In this document: one piece after another, positions 8,574 through 17,672 of the stretch
How the letters are laid out: each line of letters starts with the position of its first letter
Position numbering within the stretch: position 1 is the stretch's first letter
Assembly: GCA_029256185.1 (NCBI GenBank)
Contig: JAQSYI010000002.1
Coordinates: forward strand, 210,900-274,899
Origin: Paenibacillaceae bacterium
GTDB lineage: Bacteria; Bacillota; Bacilli; Paenibacillales; NBRC-103111
DNA length: 64,000 nt
Direction of reading: 5' to 3'
Program-made: the position numbers and the translations under genes
The notes under the pieces: generated by a model
What the model was told of the DNA's origin: nothing
Database searches by the model: none
The model's input: the letters and a program-made list of their open reading frames with translations, nothing else

Positions 8574-9275
8574 TCACTTATAAGCTCCTCTATAACTCTC
8601 GGGCAGTAATTCTGCTATTTTCTTCATTATAAATTTTAGGGTATCTTCTTCATACTCCTTCTTATCTTGTTCCTTTGCTCTCTTGTGAAGTTCAAATTGA
8701 TGTCCAATGTTGATATGAACATCTGCATAATGAAAGGTTTCCGCCTTCATATCTCCGTCCTTATTTATAGGCAACAGTTTTTCCGTACCGAATATTCCAA
8801 TAGGTATAATGGGGGCTCCCGTAATTTTTGCTATAAAAAGGATGCCCTTCTTTGCTTCCATCAAGCTGCTGGCTCTGCTTCTGGTTCCTTCCGGGAAAAT
8901 CAGTAAGCTTTCCCCTTGTTTAATAAGCTTAATTATTTTCTCAAGTCCCTCTCTATCAGCCGTATTAGGCTTTATATTTGTTGTCTTTATTACATGAACC
9001 CCTATACTGGTAACAGCATGATTTGACAGTTTTTCACCTGCCACAAAAGTCGGATCAACTTTTTTTAAAGCCTTATCTAAAACTAAGGCATCCGAATTGC
9101 TCAAATGATTGCATATAAAAATAGTTGGTGTTTGGATTCCCTGTAAGTTTTCACTGCCCGCTATGTGAATATTGGCATATTTATTTAGGTAACTGTCAAT
9201 AAGCTTTCTCGATATGTACGCAACACATTTATTCGGTAGCATATTTATTATTTTTGCCGATGTGCCAGAGATCAT
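8574..9275 (-). CDS. PlsC-like 1-acyl-glycerol-3-phosphate acyltransferase
   Basis: Membrane-associated acyltransferase of the PlsC/LPLAT family, which moves an acyl chain from acyl-ACP, acyl-CoA or acyl-phosphate to lysophosphatidate or a related acceptor. The catalytic HX4D box is in FICNHLSNSDALV. The acceptor-binding FPEGTRSR motif is at mid-length, and PIIPIGIFG forms the later conserved block. At 233 residues it is near the usual family length. GGGAGGAG precedes the ATG. It is a single gene with its own terminator. Substrate could be a lysolipid other than lysophosphatidate; the family assignment itself is firm. Confidence 0.88.
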   Translation of the reverse strand: MISGTSAKIINMLPNKCVAYISRKLIDSYLNKYANIHIAGSENLQGIQTPTIFICNHLSNSDALVLDKALKKVDPTFVAGEKLSNHAVTSIGVHVIKTTNIKPNTADREGLEKIIKLIKQGESLLIFPEGTRSRASSLMEAKKGILFIAKITGAPIIPIGIFGTEKLLPINKDGDMKAETFHYADVHINIGHQFELHKRAKEQDKKEYEEDTLKFIMKKIAELLPESYRGAYK

Positions 9276-9385
9276 TGGTTTGCTCCTCCCGAATGTTGCT
9301 CAGGAATTTGTTCCTTCTGGACACCCTGCCAATCCTGATGTCTTTGAATTCATTGAGAGACTTATTTATAATCTTATTGTGTTTT

Positions 9386-10666
9386 TTAAGAGTTTGGCTC
9401 CTGTTCGCCGTTGACATAAGGAATCGTTAGAGGCCCCAGGGGAAGTACGGCTACCGTCATTCCTTCGCCATAAATTTTCATCAACCCTTGCAGAGTTGCT
9501 CCAATATCGCTCGTTGGTTTTAGCATCGTCCTTGCGATCTGGTCATCGGGCAAGGAGGAATGCACGTACACATCGGCCCAGGTTTGGATAACGGCCTGCT
9601 TTTGTACCTGCCACTGATCAAACTTACGGAAGGACGGATCATGAATCAGCTCCAAAATTTCCTGCGGCGTCTTTCGCATTTGCAATATCTCAGCGAAATT
9701 TCCGTGATTTGGTATACCGTCCGAACACTCGGACGCACAAATGATCGTTCCACCCTGTTTCACAATCTTGTGCGCTGCGCTCATTCCCTTCACCGCTTGA
9801 TACAAATTTTGATCGAGCGGATAACCGGAGTTCGATGTAATGACTACATCGAAGCGTTCGTTTACCGGAATCATGGCATGTTCCTTTACAAAAGCACAGC
9901 CCTGTCTGTGAGCTTCGAACAATTCACCGGCAAACACCTGCGTTATTTCCTTCTCTTTATTCAAGGTGACATTGAGCAAAAAGTCAGGTTTGCACATCCG
10001 GTTCACCTCTCCGGCCATCTCCTGAAGCGGATTGCACTCCATATTCCCCCAAGTGGAAAGTGGATCACCGATCATTCTTGCATTGTGAAAGGTCATGATT
10101 GTCTCGATGCCTGCAATCCCCGGCATAATTCCTTTTGGACCTCCAGAGAAACCTGCAAAAAAATGAGGCTCGATAAAGCCTGTAACAATCCTGAAATCAG
10201 CCTCCACGTATTCTTTATTCAGATATACGTCGCATCCGAAGGAGCCGCGGCCAAGGTTGGTCAATTCCTCCTTATTGTGACAATGATGATTAATGATTCG
10301 GACCCGGTTTGCGATTTCCCCGCCTAACATATGGACAAATTCTTCGTGCGTTTGATCCCGGTGTGTGCCGGTACCGTTAATGATAACAAATTGGCTGTCC
10401 GGAACATGGGATAGCTCTTCGAGCAAGCAAGGCACCAGAATGTGGTTTGGGGTTGGCCGTGTAATATCGCTGATGACGATCGCAACCTTATCCCCAGCCT
10501 TGACCAGTTCTCTTATTGGAGCCAGGCCGATCGGACACTGCAAAGCCTGCTTTACGCTCCCCTTCTCATCCTGTAATCCCCGCATGTCGCGGGGTTCAAT
10601 CAACACCGAATGTTCCGGCACATCTATACACAGTGTCCCTTTGCCATATAGCAGATACGTTTTCAT
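9386..10666 (-). CDS. LarA-like (DUF2088) nickel-dependent racemase/epimerase homologue
   Basis: Homologue of lactate racemase LarA, whose members interconvert 2-hydroxy-acid stereoisomers with a nickel-pincer nucleotide. Visible blocks: IVISDITRPTPNH, NGTGTHRDQ, the histidine-rich RIINHHCHNKEEL, EPHFFAGFSGGPKGIMPGIA and SGYPLDQNLYQAVKGM. Length (426) matches the family. The start is ambiguous between GTG 10669 and ATG 10666; the latter has better spacing to the upstream GGGA. No LarB, LarC or LarE maturation genes are present here, so the cofactor would have to be made elsewhere. Substrate may differ from lactate, as known for many LarA homologues. Confidence 0.85.
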   Translation of the reverse strand: MKTYLLYGKGTLCIDVPEHSVLIEPRDMRGLQDEKGSVKQALQCPIGLAPIRELVKAGDKVAIVISDITRPTPNHILVPCLLEELSHVPDSQFVIINGTGTHRDQTHEEFVHMLGGEIANRVRIINHHCHNKEELTNLGRGSFGCDVYLNKEYVEADFRIVTGFIEPHFFAGFSGGPKGIMPGIAGIETIMTFHNARMIGDPLSTWGNMECNPLQEMAGEVNRMCKPDFLLNVTLNKEKEITQVFAGELFEAHRQGCAFVKEHAMIPVNERFDVVITSNSGYPLDQNLYQAVKGMSAAHKIVKQGGTIICASECSDGIPNHGNFAEILQMRKTPQEILELIHDPSFRKFDQWQVQKQAVIQTWADVYVHSSLPDDQIARTMLKPTSDIGATLQGLMKIYGEGMTVAVLPLGPLTIPYVNGEQEPNS

Positions 10667-10875
10667 CACTTATCCCGCCACTCATTCATTAATTTTATTG
10701 GTTGATTGGGACCAACACGAATACCCGGAGGAGCTTTGAATTCCTTGGGAATAAGAATTCGCCAAGACGCCTCAAAATCCTGTCTTGAGGCGGAAAATGT
10801 TTATAAGGTAAAACAGAAACCGTCATGGTGTGGACCAACCCTGCCAGATGCCCGATTACCAAGTTCCGTCTGAGG

Positions 10876-11187
10876 TTACTCTTTACTATGATCGCAATCG
10901 TCCCCCTTATCATATGCACCGCGGTCCGTGATTCCGTTGAAGGGCACCATATTTCCCCCAATAATCCTTGCCACCGTGACCGGCTATTGCAACGCCGCTG
11001 TCAATAGCCGGAGAACCTTGCTTCAGCATGTAACCGCTGGTTGTGTCTCTTCCAATTGCCGCACTTCCGGGATTGACCAGCATGGGATTGCTGACGGATT
11101 GACCTGATACATGGCCTCCCAATTAGGCGCCAAGCGACGCAGCTCATGAAGCTTGGGCACAGCTGAAGGATTCCAAGTGTTTTCTCG
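10876..11187 (-). pseudogene. Decayed C-terminal end of a right-handed beta-helix (pectate-lyase-like) protein
   Basis: Three reading-frame pieces join into one plausible protein end on the minus strand. Piece one ends with LAPNWEAMYQVNPS; piece two is SNPMLVNPGSAAIGRDTTSG followed by YMLKQGSPAIDSGV and GGKDYWG; piece three is NMVPFNGITDRGAYDKGDD with a stop at 10876. The order GSPAID, DYWGN, NGITDRGAY is the known closing pattern of secreted beta-helix polysaccharide lyases. Two frameshifts and a missing 5' end mark it as a pseudogene. A weak 8-bp hairpin at 10768-10792 and no gene were seen between it and the LarA-like gene. Confidence 0.7.
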
Positions 11188-11283
11188 CCGCTTCTATCAT
11201 CATGACAGCAACCTTCCTCCCCGTTTTAGCCGGTCAACGATGACGCGGCTGTCAAAGACCGTTAGCCAGCTTAACCCTTTTAT

Positions 11284-13626
11284 TTACTTGGTATGACCGT
11301 ATACAGTCCGGTATTTGCCGGGGGTGATGCCCTCATACCGCTTGAAGGTTTTAATGAATGCATTCGTTGTAATGTATCCCACATCCACGGCTATTTTCTC
11401 AATGGTATGGTTGGTTTCCAGCAGTTGTTTCTTCGCCGCTTCGATCTTCACCTTGGTTACATACTCCACATATTTGACTCCAACGGCTTCCTTGAACAGC
11501 CTGCTGAAATGTCCCATCGAGATATTGAGACGATTGGCGAAGTAATCCAACGAAATATCCTTGTCATAATTCTGGTGGATATACAGAACGACTTCCTCGA
11601 ACCAGGCGGCATTGCCGGATTCTTCCCGATTTGGAGCAAAAAAGCTGTTCAAAGTGTCACGGAAGAAAGTCAGGACATTCTCCATTCCTGCGCAAGTCCT
11701 GAGCCGCAGCAACAAATCCGAATACTTCTCCAGACTCACATCACGTTTTTTCTCCGCGCTGGTGATCCGTACGAGGGTATTCAATATATCCTGGCTTAAC
11801 CGGATCATGTTCGTATAAGTGCCGTGTTTATCCATCATTTCTGTGAGCAACTGCTCCATATAATCAAGTGTGCTGTCCGCATCGCCAAGCTGGATCAGGT
11901 TACTCAACCGGTTAACCTCTGCCTGACTCAGAAAACCCTCGAATTCGTTTTTTTCATCCAATTCCTGCTCTGCCATCCATCCGCTTATCACTTCAAACTC
12001 AGGGTTGAACGTTCTGTAGACCAGCTTCTTCTGGGCCTTGAGATAGGAACTCCTTAATTGGTCGGCCTGCAAGACAACCGGACCGATGCTGAGGGTTGCC
12101 TTGAACTGCTTGTTGTACGACTGCAGGATATTGCTGATGGCCTGAATCAGTGAAGCTTCCGGCTTCAATTCTCCATCACCGTATACCTCAACAATACATA
12201 CCAGCAGGTTAGCCTCCATTTGCGTGAACCACAGCTTCTGTGACAGCCTCTTTTGAATCTTGTGCTTCATTTCAATGAGTGTAAAAGATTGATCCAGACC
12301 CGAGAGCTGCTTCCATACAGGGTAAAAATATTGAATATCGATGCAAAGAACTGCCATCCGGCTATCCTGCGGCAGATCCAGGTCAATTTCTTCGGAATAA
12401 TATTGAATGGAAAGTTTGTCCCGGAAATCCCCGCTTAACAGCTTATTAAGGAAATGCTCGTGAATAATCGCTTTGACCTCATTCATTCTGCCGTTCATTT
12501 TATTATTTTCCACAATAAGCGCATCCGACCACTTGTGAATCAAATCCAATTCATTGCCGCTTTCCTTCATTGTCGGCTCCACCCGCTGGGACTTCTCCAG
12601 TCGTTGGCGGATCAACCGGATGGGATGGTACATCTTCTCGCTTAATGCAAGGGATGCCACAAGCCCCACGCCAATAAAAAACAGCAAAAAGACAATAGCC
12701 GATATCTGGACCAGCTTAGCCTGCCTTCTCATTTCATCCCATTCATTCAATACTACATATTTCCAATTATTTGTGCCGGAGCTGGTGAAGGACATATGGT
12801 ACTTCATCTCAGCGAATTGGAGGATGCCGGAGCCCTCCTTCCTGCCATCGAAGGAACGAATCATCACATTGGCGGCCTCCGGGTCAGCCTCTCCGGTGTA
12901 GCTGACGAAGTGGCCTGCAGCATCGATAATCGCCATCTCCCGATGGTCGGATTCCTTCAACAGGATCTGTTGGCGCAGCTTGCTTTCCTTCATATTCGCA
13001 ACCAGATACGCATCCGGTTCTTTCGCATGGAAGGGAAAGCTGACCAGAACCGAGATGCAGGTTTCGGACGTCTTGGGAGTGCGGGACAACAATTCATAGC
13101 TGCTGATTTTCATGGGCTGGCTGAAGTAAAACATCCTTCTGCCGCTGAACAGCTGTTCAGCGCCGTCCGACTGCTCCAGCCGGTTGTAATATTCAAAAAA
13201 CAATTCGCTGTCGAAATATCCCTCTTCGCTCACCACGATACCCTGCTTGGGAAAATAGAGATAGCTGGTTTCGATGATGTCCTGGACATCCTGCAACGTT
13301 TTCATATAGCGGGAAATACCGTACAACGTCTCGAATTGCTCTACTGTTGCAGCGCCATCGTTGCTGGTGCTCATAGAGACATAACGGTCAACCGCGGCGC
13401 TGCTGAAAAAATGAATCATCTGGGCCTGCATGTTGGAAAACGTGCTGTCTGTCGTTTTGGCGAAATTTTCGATAACCAGCCTATTGGCCCTTTCCACCTC
13501 TTGCTCAATCATCTGAACAAAATAAATATAAGCCAGCATGCTTGCAGCCAAAGCCGGAATGATGATGATGCCAAAATAGCTGGCAAAGTACCGCCAAAAC
13601 ACCTTGCTCCTCTTCCTCATGCCCAT
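11284..13626 (-). CDS. Membrane-bound AraC-family regulator with extracellular sensor
   Basis: Single-protein sensor and transcription factor typical of Paenibacillus sugar-uptake loci. A transmembrane segment (about 13-35) is followed by a Cache-like extracellular domain (about 36-295). A second transmembrane segment (about 300-322, with VFLLFFIGVGLVASLAL) leads to a cytoplasmic linker. The C-terminal ~100 residues form two AraC helix-turn-helix motifs (ISLDYFANRLNISMGHFSRL and IEKIAVDVGYITTNAFIKTF) ending in the conserved GITPGKYR. The start at 13626 is preceded by GGAGG; an earlier GTG would overlap it. It lies 177 bp after the binding-protein gene and likely controls the transporter genes upstream. 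Confidence 0.9.
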   Translation of the reverse strand: MGMRKRSKVFWRYFASYFGIIIIPALAASMLAYIYFVQMIEQEVERANRLVIENFAKTTDSTFSNMQAQMIHFFSSAAVDRYVSMSTSNDGAATVEQFETLYGISRYMKTLQDVQDIIETSYLYFPKQGIVVSEEGYFDSELFFEYYNRLEQSDGAEQLFSGRRMFYFSQPMKISSYELLSRTPKTSETCISVLVSFPFHAKEPDAYLVANMKESKLRQQILLKESDHREMAIIDAAGHFVSYTGEADPEAANVMIRSFDGRKEGSGILQFAEMKYHMSFTSSGTNNWKYVVLNEWDEMRRQAKLVQISAIVFLLFFIGVGLVASLALSEKMYHPIRLIRQRLEKSQRVEPTMKESGNELDLIHKWSDALIVENNKMNGRMNEVKAIIHEHFLNKLLSGDFRDKLSIQYYSEEIDLDLPQDSRMAVLCIDIQYFYPVWKQLSGLDQSFTLIEMKHKIQKRLSQKLWFTQMEANLLVCIVEVYGDGELKPEASLIQAISNILQSYNKQFKATLSIGPVVLQADQLRSSYLKAQKKLVYRTFNPEFEVISGWMAEQELDEKNEFEGFLSQAEVNRLSNLIQLGDADSTLDYMEQLLTEMMDKHGTYTNMIRLSQDILNTLVRITSAEKKRDVSLEKYSDLLLRLRTCAGMENVLTFFRDTLNSFFAPNREESGNAAWFEEVVLYIHQNYDKDISLDYFANRLNISMGHFSRLFKEAVGVKYVEYVTKVKIEAAKKQLLETNHTIEKIAVDVGYITTNAFIKTFKRYEGITPGKYRTVYGHTK

Positions 13627-13756
13627 GCTCACCCTCCAGCGCTTGTTGTCTCATCTCCGCCAGCTTCATGCGCTCACGCACCACCGCCGCTTAAGCAAGG
13701 GCAAAGAGCCAATGATCTACGCCAGCATCTGCGCATAATTTCATTAGCTCTTCACA

Positions 13757-13790
13757 CAGCAAGCAACCCCTCGCAGGCAGCTGCTTGCTG
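13757..13790 (-). terminator. Intercistronic hairpin, possible attenuator
   Basis: CAGCAAGCA pairs with TGCTTGCTG around a 16-nt loop, 14 bp after the binding-protein stop. There is no T run, so it may protect the transporter mRNA or reduce read-through into the regulator gene rather than terminate fully. Nothing else is visible in the 177-bp gap. Confidence 0.4.
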
Positions 13791-13803
13791 AGGCTTGGCG
13801 GCT

Positions 13804-15423
13804 TTATTTCCCGTACTGCGCCGCGTAATCCTTGTTTCTGGCATCAATAATTTCTTCTACGCCCAGTTCCTTGGCCTTTTGAATAAATTGGGCGATGGTT
13901 TCCTTATTGATCGGATCCTTATCCATAATGAATTTGGTTAGTTGCTCGGAGATATACTGGAACACATTGTCGCCCTTCTGCTTGACAAGCTCTATTGTTT
14001 TCTGGGATTCTTCGTACTGGCGGGGCCCCTTGATGACATGTCCCTCATACATCTCAACCACCTGCTGGATCCGCTTGGACAAGGGTTGGGTTCCAACAAG
14101 CTTATCTTTTCCAAAGAAGGAGAAGCCCTCATTTCCTGCTCCATAATCCCTTCTTAATACCACCGAATCCACGGCATTTGCCAGCTTGTATTTGCCGTTT
14201 TCGACTGTATAGCTTTTTCCCTCAATGCCCAGTTGAGTCAGCGTGCTGCCTTCATCCGTATAAAAGTAATCAAGGAGCTTGATGGCGGTTACAGGATCGC
14301 TGATTGAGGGTGACAGCGCCACATTATGATCGTTCCTTACAACAGGCGATTCGAAGGTATAGTACTTTTGACCCTGGACGGCAAATGGCTTGATGGCAGT
14401 CAAATTATAAGTACTGGTCGAGTTTGCCTCAAGCGCCGTTTTCGACATACTGTCTGCGCGTGTTCTATAATCGAAGGTAACGAAGGACTTGCCGGTCAGC
14501 ATCTTTTGCTCCCACTGGGCAAGCTGAATGAAGGCAATTTCCGGGTCCATCAGACCTTCCGTATACAATTTGTGCAGGAAAACAATCGCATCCTGAAATC
14601 CTTCGTGATTGGCGGCAAATTCAAAGCGGTCTGTCTGCGGATTATAGCCTTGTACACCACTGATGCCAGTAAACATTTTGACGAATTCATCAATAGTGGA
14701 CACCCAGTACAAATGGAAGTAGCGTGTGCTAAAGGGATGTGAATCAGGATGATGCTTTTTGAAGGTTTTCAGCATTTCATAGAATTCCTCCGGTGTGGAA
14801 GGGTCCTTAATGCCGTATTGCTCCATCAGATCCCTCCTTGCCATGAAGGAGAAATTAAACGCATTCTGCTCCCCGATATTGGGGACAGAATAGATGCCTC
14901 CATCGCTGGCCACATTCGTTACCTTCGTCTCCGGATATTCCTCCATAACCCGCTTGATGTTGGGGGCATGTTTGTCGATCAAATCATTAAGACGCAGGAA
15001 GACACCGTCAGGTCCATTCTCTCTGGCCTCATTGCTGTTTAACTGCATAATATCCGGAATGGAGCTGGTTGCCATCAATATTTTCTTTTTCTCGTTTAAG
15101 CCGCTGACCGGAACCGGCTCGAAATTGACGGTTACGTTGGTTCTTTCCTTGATCGCCTGTGCCACAGGCCAATCATTGCGTACCGCCGCATCGCTTTTTT
15201 CCGACAGCATCCACTTGAAGGTGACGGGCTTGTCGGTAATAGGCAGCGTCAGCCCGCCATTCTCGCCGGAGGCATTCCCCTGCTGCTCCTTGTTGGCTGT
15301 CGTTGTCGGCTCACTGCTGCCCGCCGGCTCGGTGTCCGATTTGCTGCATGCGGCAGCAATTGTCAAGGAAAGCAACAACATGCATGCAAACAGCAGCCTA
15401 AGCATTTTTTTCTTTTGTTTCAT
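13804..15423 (-). CDS. Extracellular solute-binding lipoprotein (sugar ABC transporter)
   Basis: Substrate-binding subunit of a CUT1-type carbohydrate importer, anchored to the outer face of the membrane. The N-terminus MKQKKKMLRLLFACMLLLSL followed by TIAAACSKSD is a lipoprotein signal with lipobox AAAC. A low-complexity Ser/Thr/Glu linker precedes the binding domain. The 539-residue length and motifs such as FKWMLSEKSDAAVRNDWPVA fit the LipO-like group found with LplB/YtcP permeases. AGGAGG lies 7 nt before the ATG. Third gene of a four-gene run. The sugar is unknown. Confidence 0.92.
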   Translation of the reverse strand: MKQKKKMLRLLFACMLLLSLTIAAACSKSDTEPAGSSEPTTTANKEQQGNASGENGGLTLPITDKPVTFKWMLSEKSDAAVRNDWPVAQAIKERTNVTVNFEPVPVSGLNEKKKILMATSSIPDIMQLNSNEARENGPDGVFLRLNDLIDKHAPNIKRVMEEYPETKVTNVASDGGIYSVPNIGEQNAFNFSFMARRDLMEQYGIKDPSTPEEFYEMLKTFKKHHPDSHPFSTRYFHLYWVSTIDEFVKMFTGISGVQGYNPQTDRFEFAANHEGFQDAIVFLHKLYTEGLMDPEIAFIQLAQWEQKMLTGKSFVTFDYRTRADSMSKTALEANSTSTYNLTAIKPFAVQGQKYYTFESPVVRNDHNVALSPSISDPVTAIKLLDYFYTDEGSTLTQLGIEGKSYTVENGKYKLANAVDSVVLRRDYGAGNEGFSFFGKDKLVGTQPLSKRIQQVVEMYEGHVIKGPRQYEESQKTIELVKQKGDNVFQYISEQLTKFIMDKDPINKETIAQFIQKAKELGVEEIIDARNKDYAAQYGK

Positions 15424-15500
15424 ACGTTGACCTCCTAATTTTATTGTATAGTTATAGACTCTTTGAATCTAGTAACTAACCCGCCTTTGTACGAACTAAA

Positions 15501-16373
15501 TCAGCCTTTGATGCTCCCCACCATGCTGCCTTGAATGAAATATTTCTGAATAAACGGATAAACAAACAATACAGGCAATGTGGCCACCATAATTGTGGCA
15601 TATTTCAGTGTCTCCACCGGAGCCTGCTCACCATCACTGCTTCCTTGATTGGCAATGTCCGTGCCGACAATGACAATATTGCGCAGATGAATTTGGAGGG
15701 GGTAGAGGGCTTTATCATTCAGATAAATGAGAGCGTCGAAGAAGGAATTCCATTGCGCTACACCTGTATAGAGCCCGATGGTCATTAATACCGGCTTGGA
15801 CAACGGCAGCACAATCCTCAGGAAGGTGCCAAACACCGAGCAGCCGTCTATTCTGGCTGCTTCCTCCAATTCCTCAGGCAACCCTTCGAAGAAGGTCCGC
15901 ATAATGAACATATACCAGGTACTAATCGCAGTGGGGATAACAATGGCCCAGATTGTATTAAGCATGCCCAGGTTTTTTACCAGCAGGAAGGTCGGAATCA
16001 ACCCGCCGCTGAACAGCATGGTGAAGGCGGCAAACAGCAGGATAGGCCTTCTTCCCATCAAACGCCGCTTGGACAGGGGATACGCAAACATGGAGGTCAA
16101 TAACAGGGTAATCAGCGTCTGAGCCGCCGTATAGCGTACCGTATTCCAGTAAGACAACCAGATATAGTCGTCCCCCAGTACCTTCTTGTAGGCGTTTAGC
16201 GTAAGCTCCTTGGGAAGCAGAGTGACATTGCCGCTCAGCAGTTGTGCCTCGCTGCTGATGGAGGCGGATGCCACATAGATGATCGGATACAGCATAACGA
16301 CTATCAGAATGAGCATGAATAGCATGTTTACAATGTCGAATATTCGAGACGGGATGCTTTCCTTAGCCTTCAT
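15501..16373 (-). CDS. Carbohydrate ABC transporter permease, YtcP-like
   Basis: Second membrane subunit of the importer, with six hydrophobic segments. The ATPase-contact EAA loop is seen as EELEEAARIDGCSVFGTFLRIVLPLSKP split around the conserved EAARIDG. The end FIQKYFIQGSMVGSIKG is typical of MalG/YtcP permeases. The start at 16373 has GGGAG nearby; a longer frame to 16457 reads into the preceding gene and has no site. As in most Paenibacillus clusters of this type, no ATPase gene is linked, so a shared MsmX-like ATPase is expected (inference). Confidence 0.92.
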   Translation of the reverse strand: MKAKESIPSRIFDIVNMLFMLILIVVMLYPIIYVASASISSEAQLLSGNVTLLPKELTLNAYKKVLGDDYIWLSYWNTVRYTAAQTLITLLLTSMFAYPLSKRRLMGRRPILLFAAFTMLFSGGLIPTFLLVKNLGMLNTIWAIVIPTAISTWYMFIMRTFFEGLPEELEEAARIDGCSVFGTFLRIVLPLSKPVLMTIGLYTGVAQWNSFFDALIYLNDKALYPLQIHLRNIVIVGTDIANQGSSDGEQAPVETLKYATIMVATLPVLFVYPFIQKYFIQGSMVGSIKG

Positions 16374-16389
16374 GAATTCACTCTCTCCC

Positions 16390-17355
16390 TTACCAGAGAC
16401 TTGTGCTGGAGAACCTGCCGGCCAGCTTGTTGGCTGAAAAAACCAGCACAAAACCAACAGCCGATTGAAACAGTCCTACAGCAGTGGCGAAGCTGAAGTC
16501 GGCACCGATTAAGCCGCGCCGGTAGACAAACGAGTTGATGACATCGGCTGTTTCATATATAGCCGGATTATACAGCAGAATCACCTTCTGATAGCCCACC
16601 TCCAGCAAACTGCCAAGATTCAGAATCAATAATATTACCGTAATCGGAAACATTGCTACAAGGGTAATATGCCTCATCTGCTGCCAGCGGTTAGCGCCGT
16701 CCATTTTGGCCGCTTCATACAGCGTTGGGTCCACGCCAGCAATAGCAGCCAAATAAAGAATCGTTCCCCAGCCAATCTGCGACCAGATGCCCGAGCTTAT
16801 GAAGATCGTCCGAAACCAACCCGGCTCAGCCAAAAACATAATGGGCTTCTCGAAGCCAAGCACCTCCATTAGAAAGTGATTGATGATGCCGGTGGACGGG
16901 GACAAGAAATTGACCACCATGCCGACAATGACGACAGTAGACAGAAAATGCGGCATGTAACTGATGGTCTGTACGACACGCTTGAACATCATGCACTTCA
17001 GTTCATTCAACAGCAGAGCCAGAACAATTGGGGCCGGGAATGAAAACAGCAGCTCGTAGACACTGATCAAAATCGTATTTCGAATTACCCGCCATGCGTA
17101 AGGATTGTGCAGGAAGAAATTTTCGAAATGCTTCAACCCTACCCATTCGCTGTTCCATATTCCCTTGCCGATGGAAAAGTCCTGAAATGCAATAACCACA
17201 CCGTACATGGGCATGTATTTGAAGACGATATAAAACAACAACCCCGGAAGCAGCATCAGATATAACGCTTTATCTTTTCTTAGCCTTCTGAATACCATTA
17301 TCCTCGGCTGCGCTGCCAGTGCACCTTGCTTCACCAGACTACTTGAATCAGGCAT
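16390..17355 (-). CDS. Carbohydrate ABC transporter permease, LplB-like
   Basis: First membrane subunit of the importer and first gene of the run. It has six hydrophobic segments after a cytoplasmic lead. The family block FKYMPMYGVVIAFQDFSIGK followed by GIWNSEWVGLKHF is near the N-terminus, and the EAA motif lies in DPTLYEAAKMDGANRWQQM. The start at 17355 follows a purine-rich GAAGGAGAGAGAGGG. It is divergent from the MerR gene at 17673. Substrate unknown. Confidence 0.92.
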   Translation of the reverse strand: MPDSSSLVKQGALAAQPRIMVFRRLRKDKALYLMLLPGLLFYIVFKYMPMYGVVIAFQDFSIGKGIWNSEWVGLKHFENFFLHNPYAWRVIRNTILISVYELLFSFPAPIVLALLLNELKCMMFKRVVQTISYMPHFLSTVVIVGMVVNFLSPSTGIINHFLMEVLGFEKPIMFLAEPGWFRTIFISSGIWSQIGWGTILYLAAIAGVDPTLYEAAKMDGANRWQQMRHITLVAMFPITVILLILNLGSLLEVGYQKVILLYNPAIYETADVINSFVYRRGLIGADFSFATAVGLFQSAVGFVLVFSANKLAGRFSSTSLW

Positions 17356-17570
17356 ATCCCTCTCTCTCCTTCTTCTATATATTCCCAATGCCATACCGGT
17401 CAGGCTCCATTGCCGCAATCGGTACTGGCTTCATCCTAGCAAGGCGCAGCGACGCCGTAAATCGCCCATTCTTTGACCGATATTCTTTTTCCAATCTCTC
17501 GCAATCAGGCAGAAAATCCCGTCAATTATCCTTTCTTGCATCATCATTCTTGTTTGTCATCCTGCAGAAG

Positions 17571-17599
17571 CCGACAAAAACAGAGGCATCTGGTATACT
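17571..17599 (+). promoter_or_regulatory. Sigma-A type promoter of the MerR gene
   Basis: CCGACA (17571-17576), a 17-bp spacer and TATACT (17594-17599) lie 73 bp before the MerR start codon. The box quality is good for a vegetative promoter. The divergent promoter for the permease operon should be in the same 317-bp gap but no clear boxes were found. Confidence 0.5.
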
Positions 17600-17672
17600 T
17601 TCCTTGTACATCTGCAACCGGAACATTCCAATCTCAAGTACCTTTAGCTTTTGACTGAGGAGGCAATGCGGC

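Noticed and set aside
10695..10961. 88-codon minus-strand frame
   Set aside because: It overlaps the frameshifted end of the beta-helix pseudogene in another frame and has no ribosome site.
11188..11283. Short protein-like stretch KGLSWLTVFDSRVIVDRLKR behind the AraC gene
   Set aside because: Only about 26 codons with no start and no recognised family; chance reading cannot be excluded.
12796..13791. 331-codon open frame on the plus strand
   Set aside because: Antisense to the AraC sensor gene; the His/Ala/Pro-rich end is a shadow.
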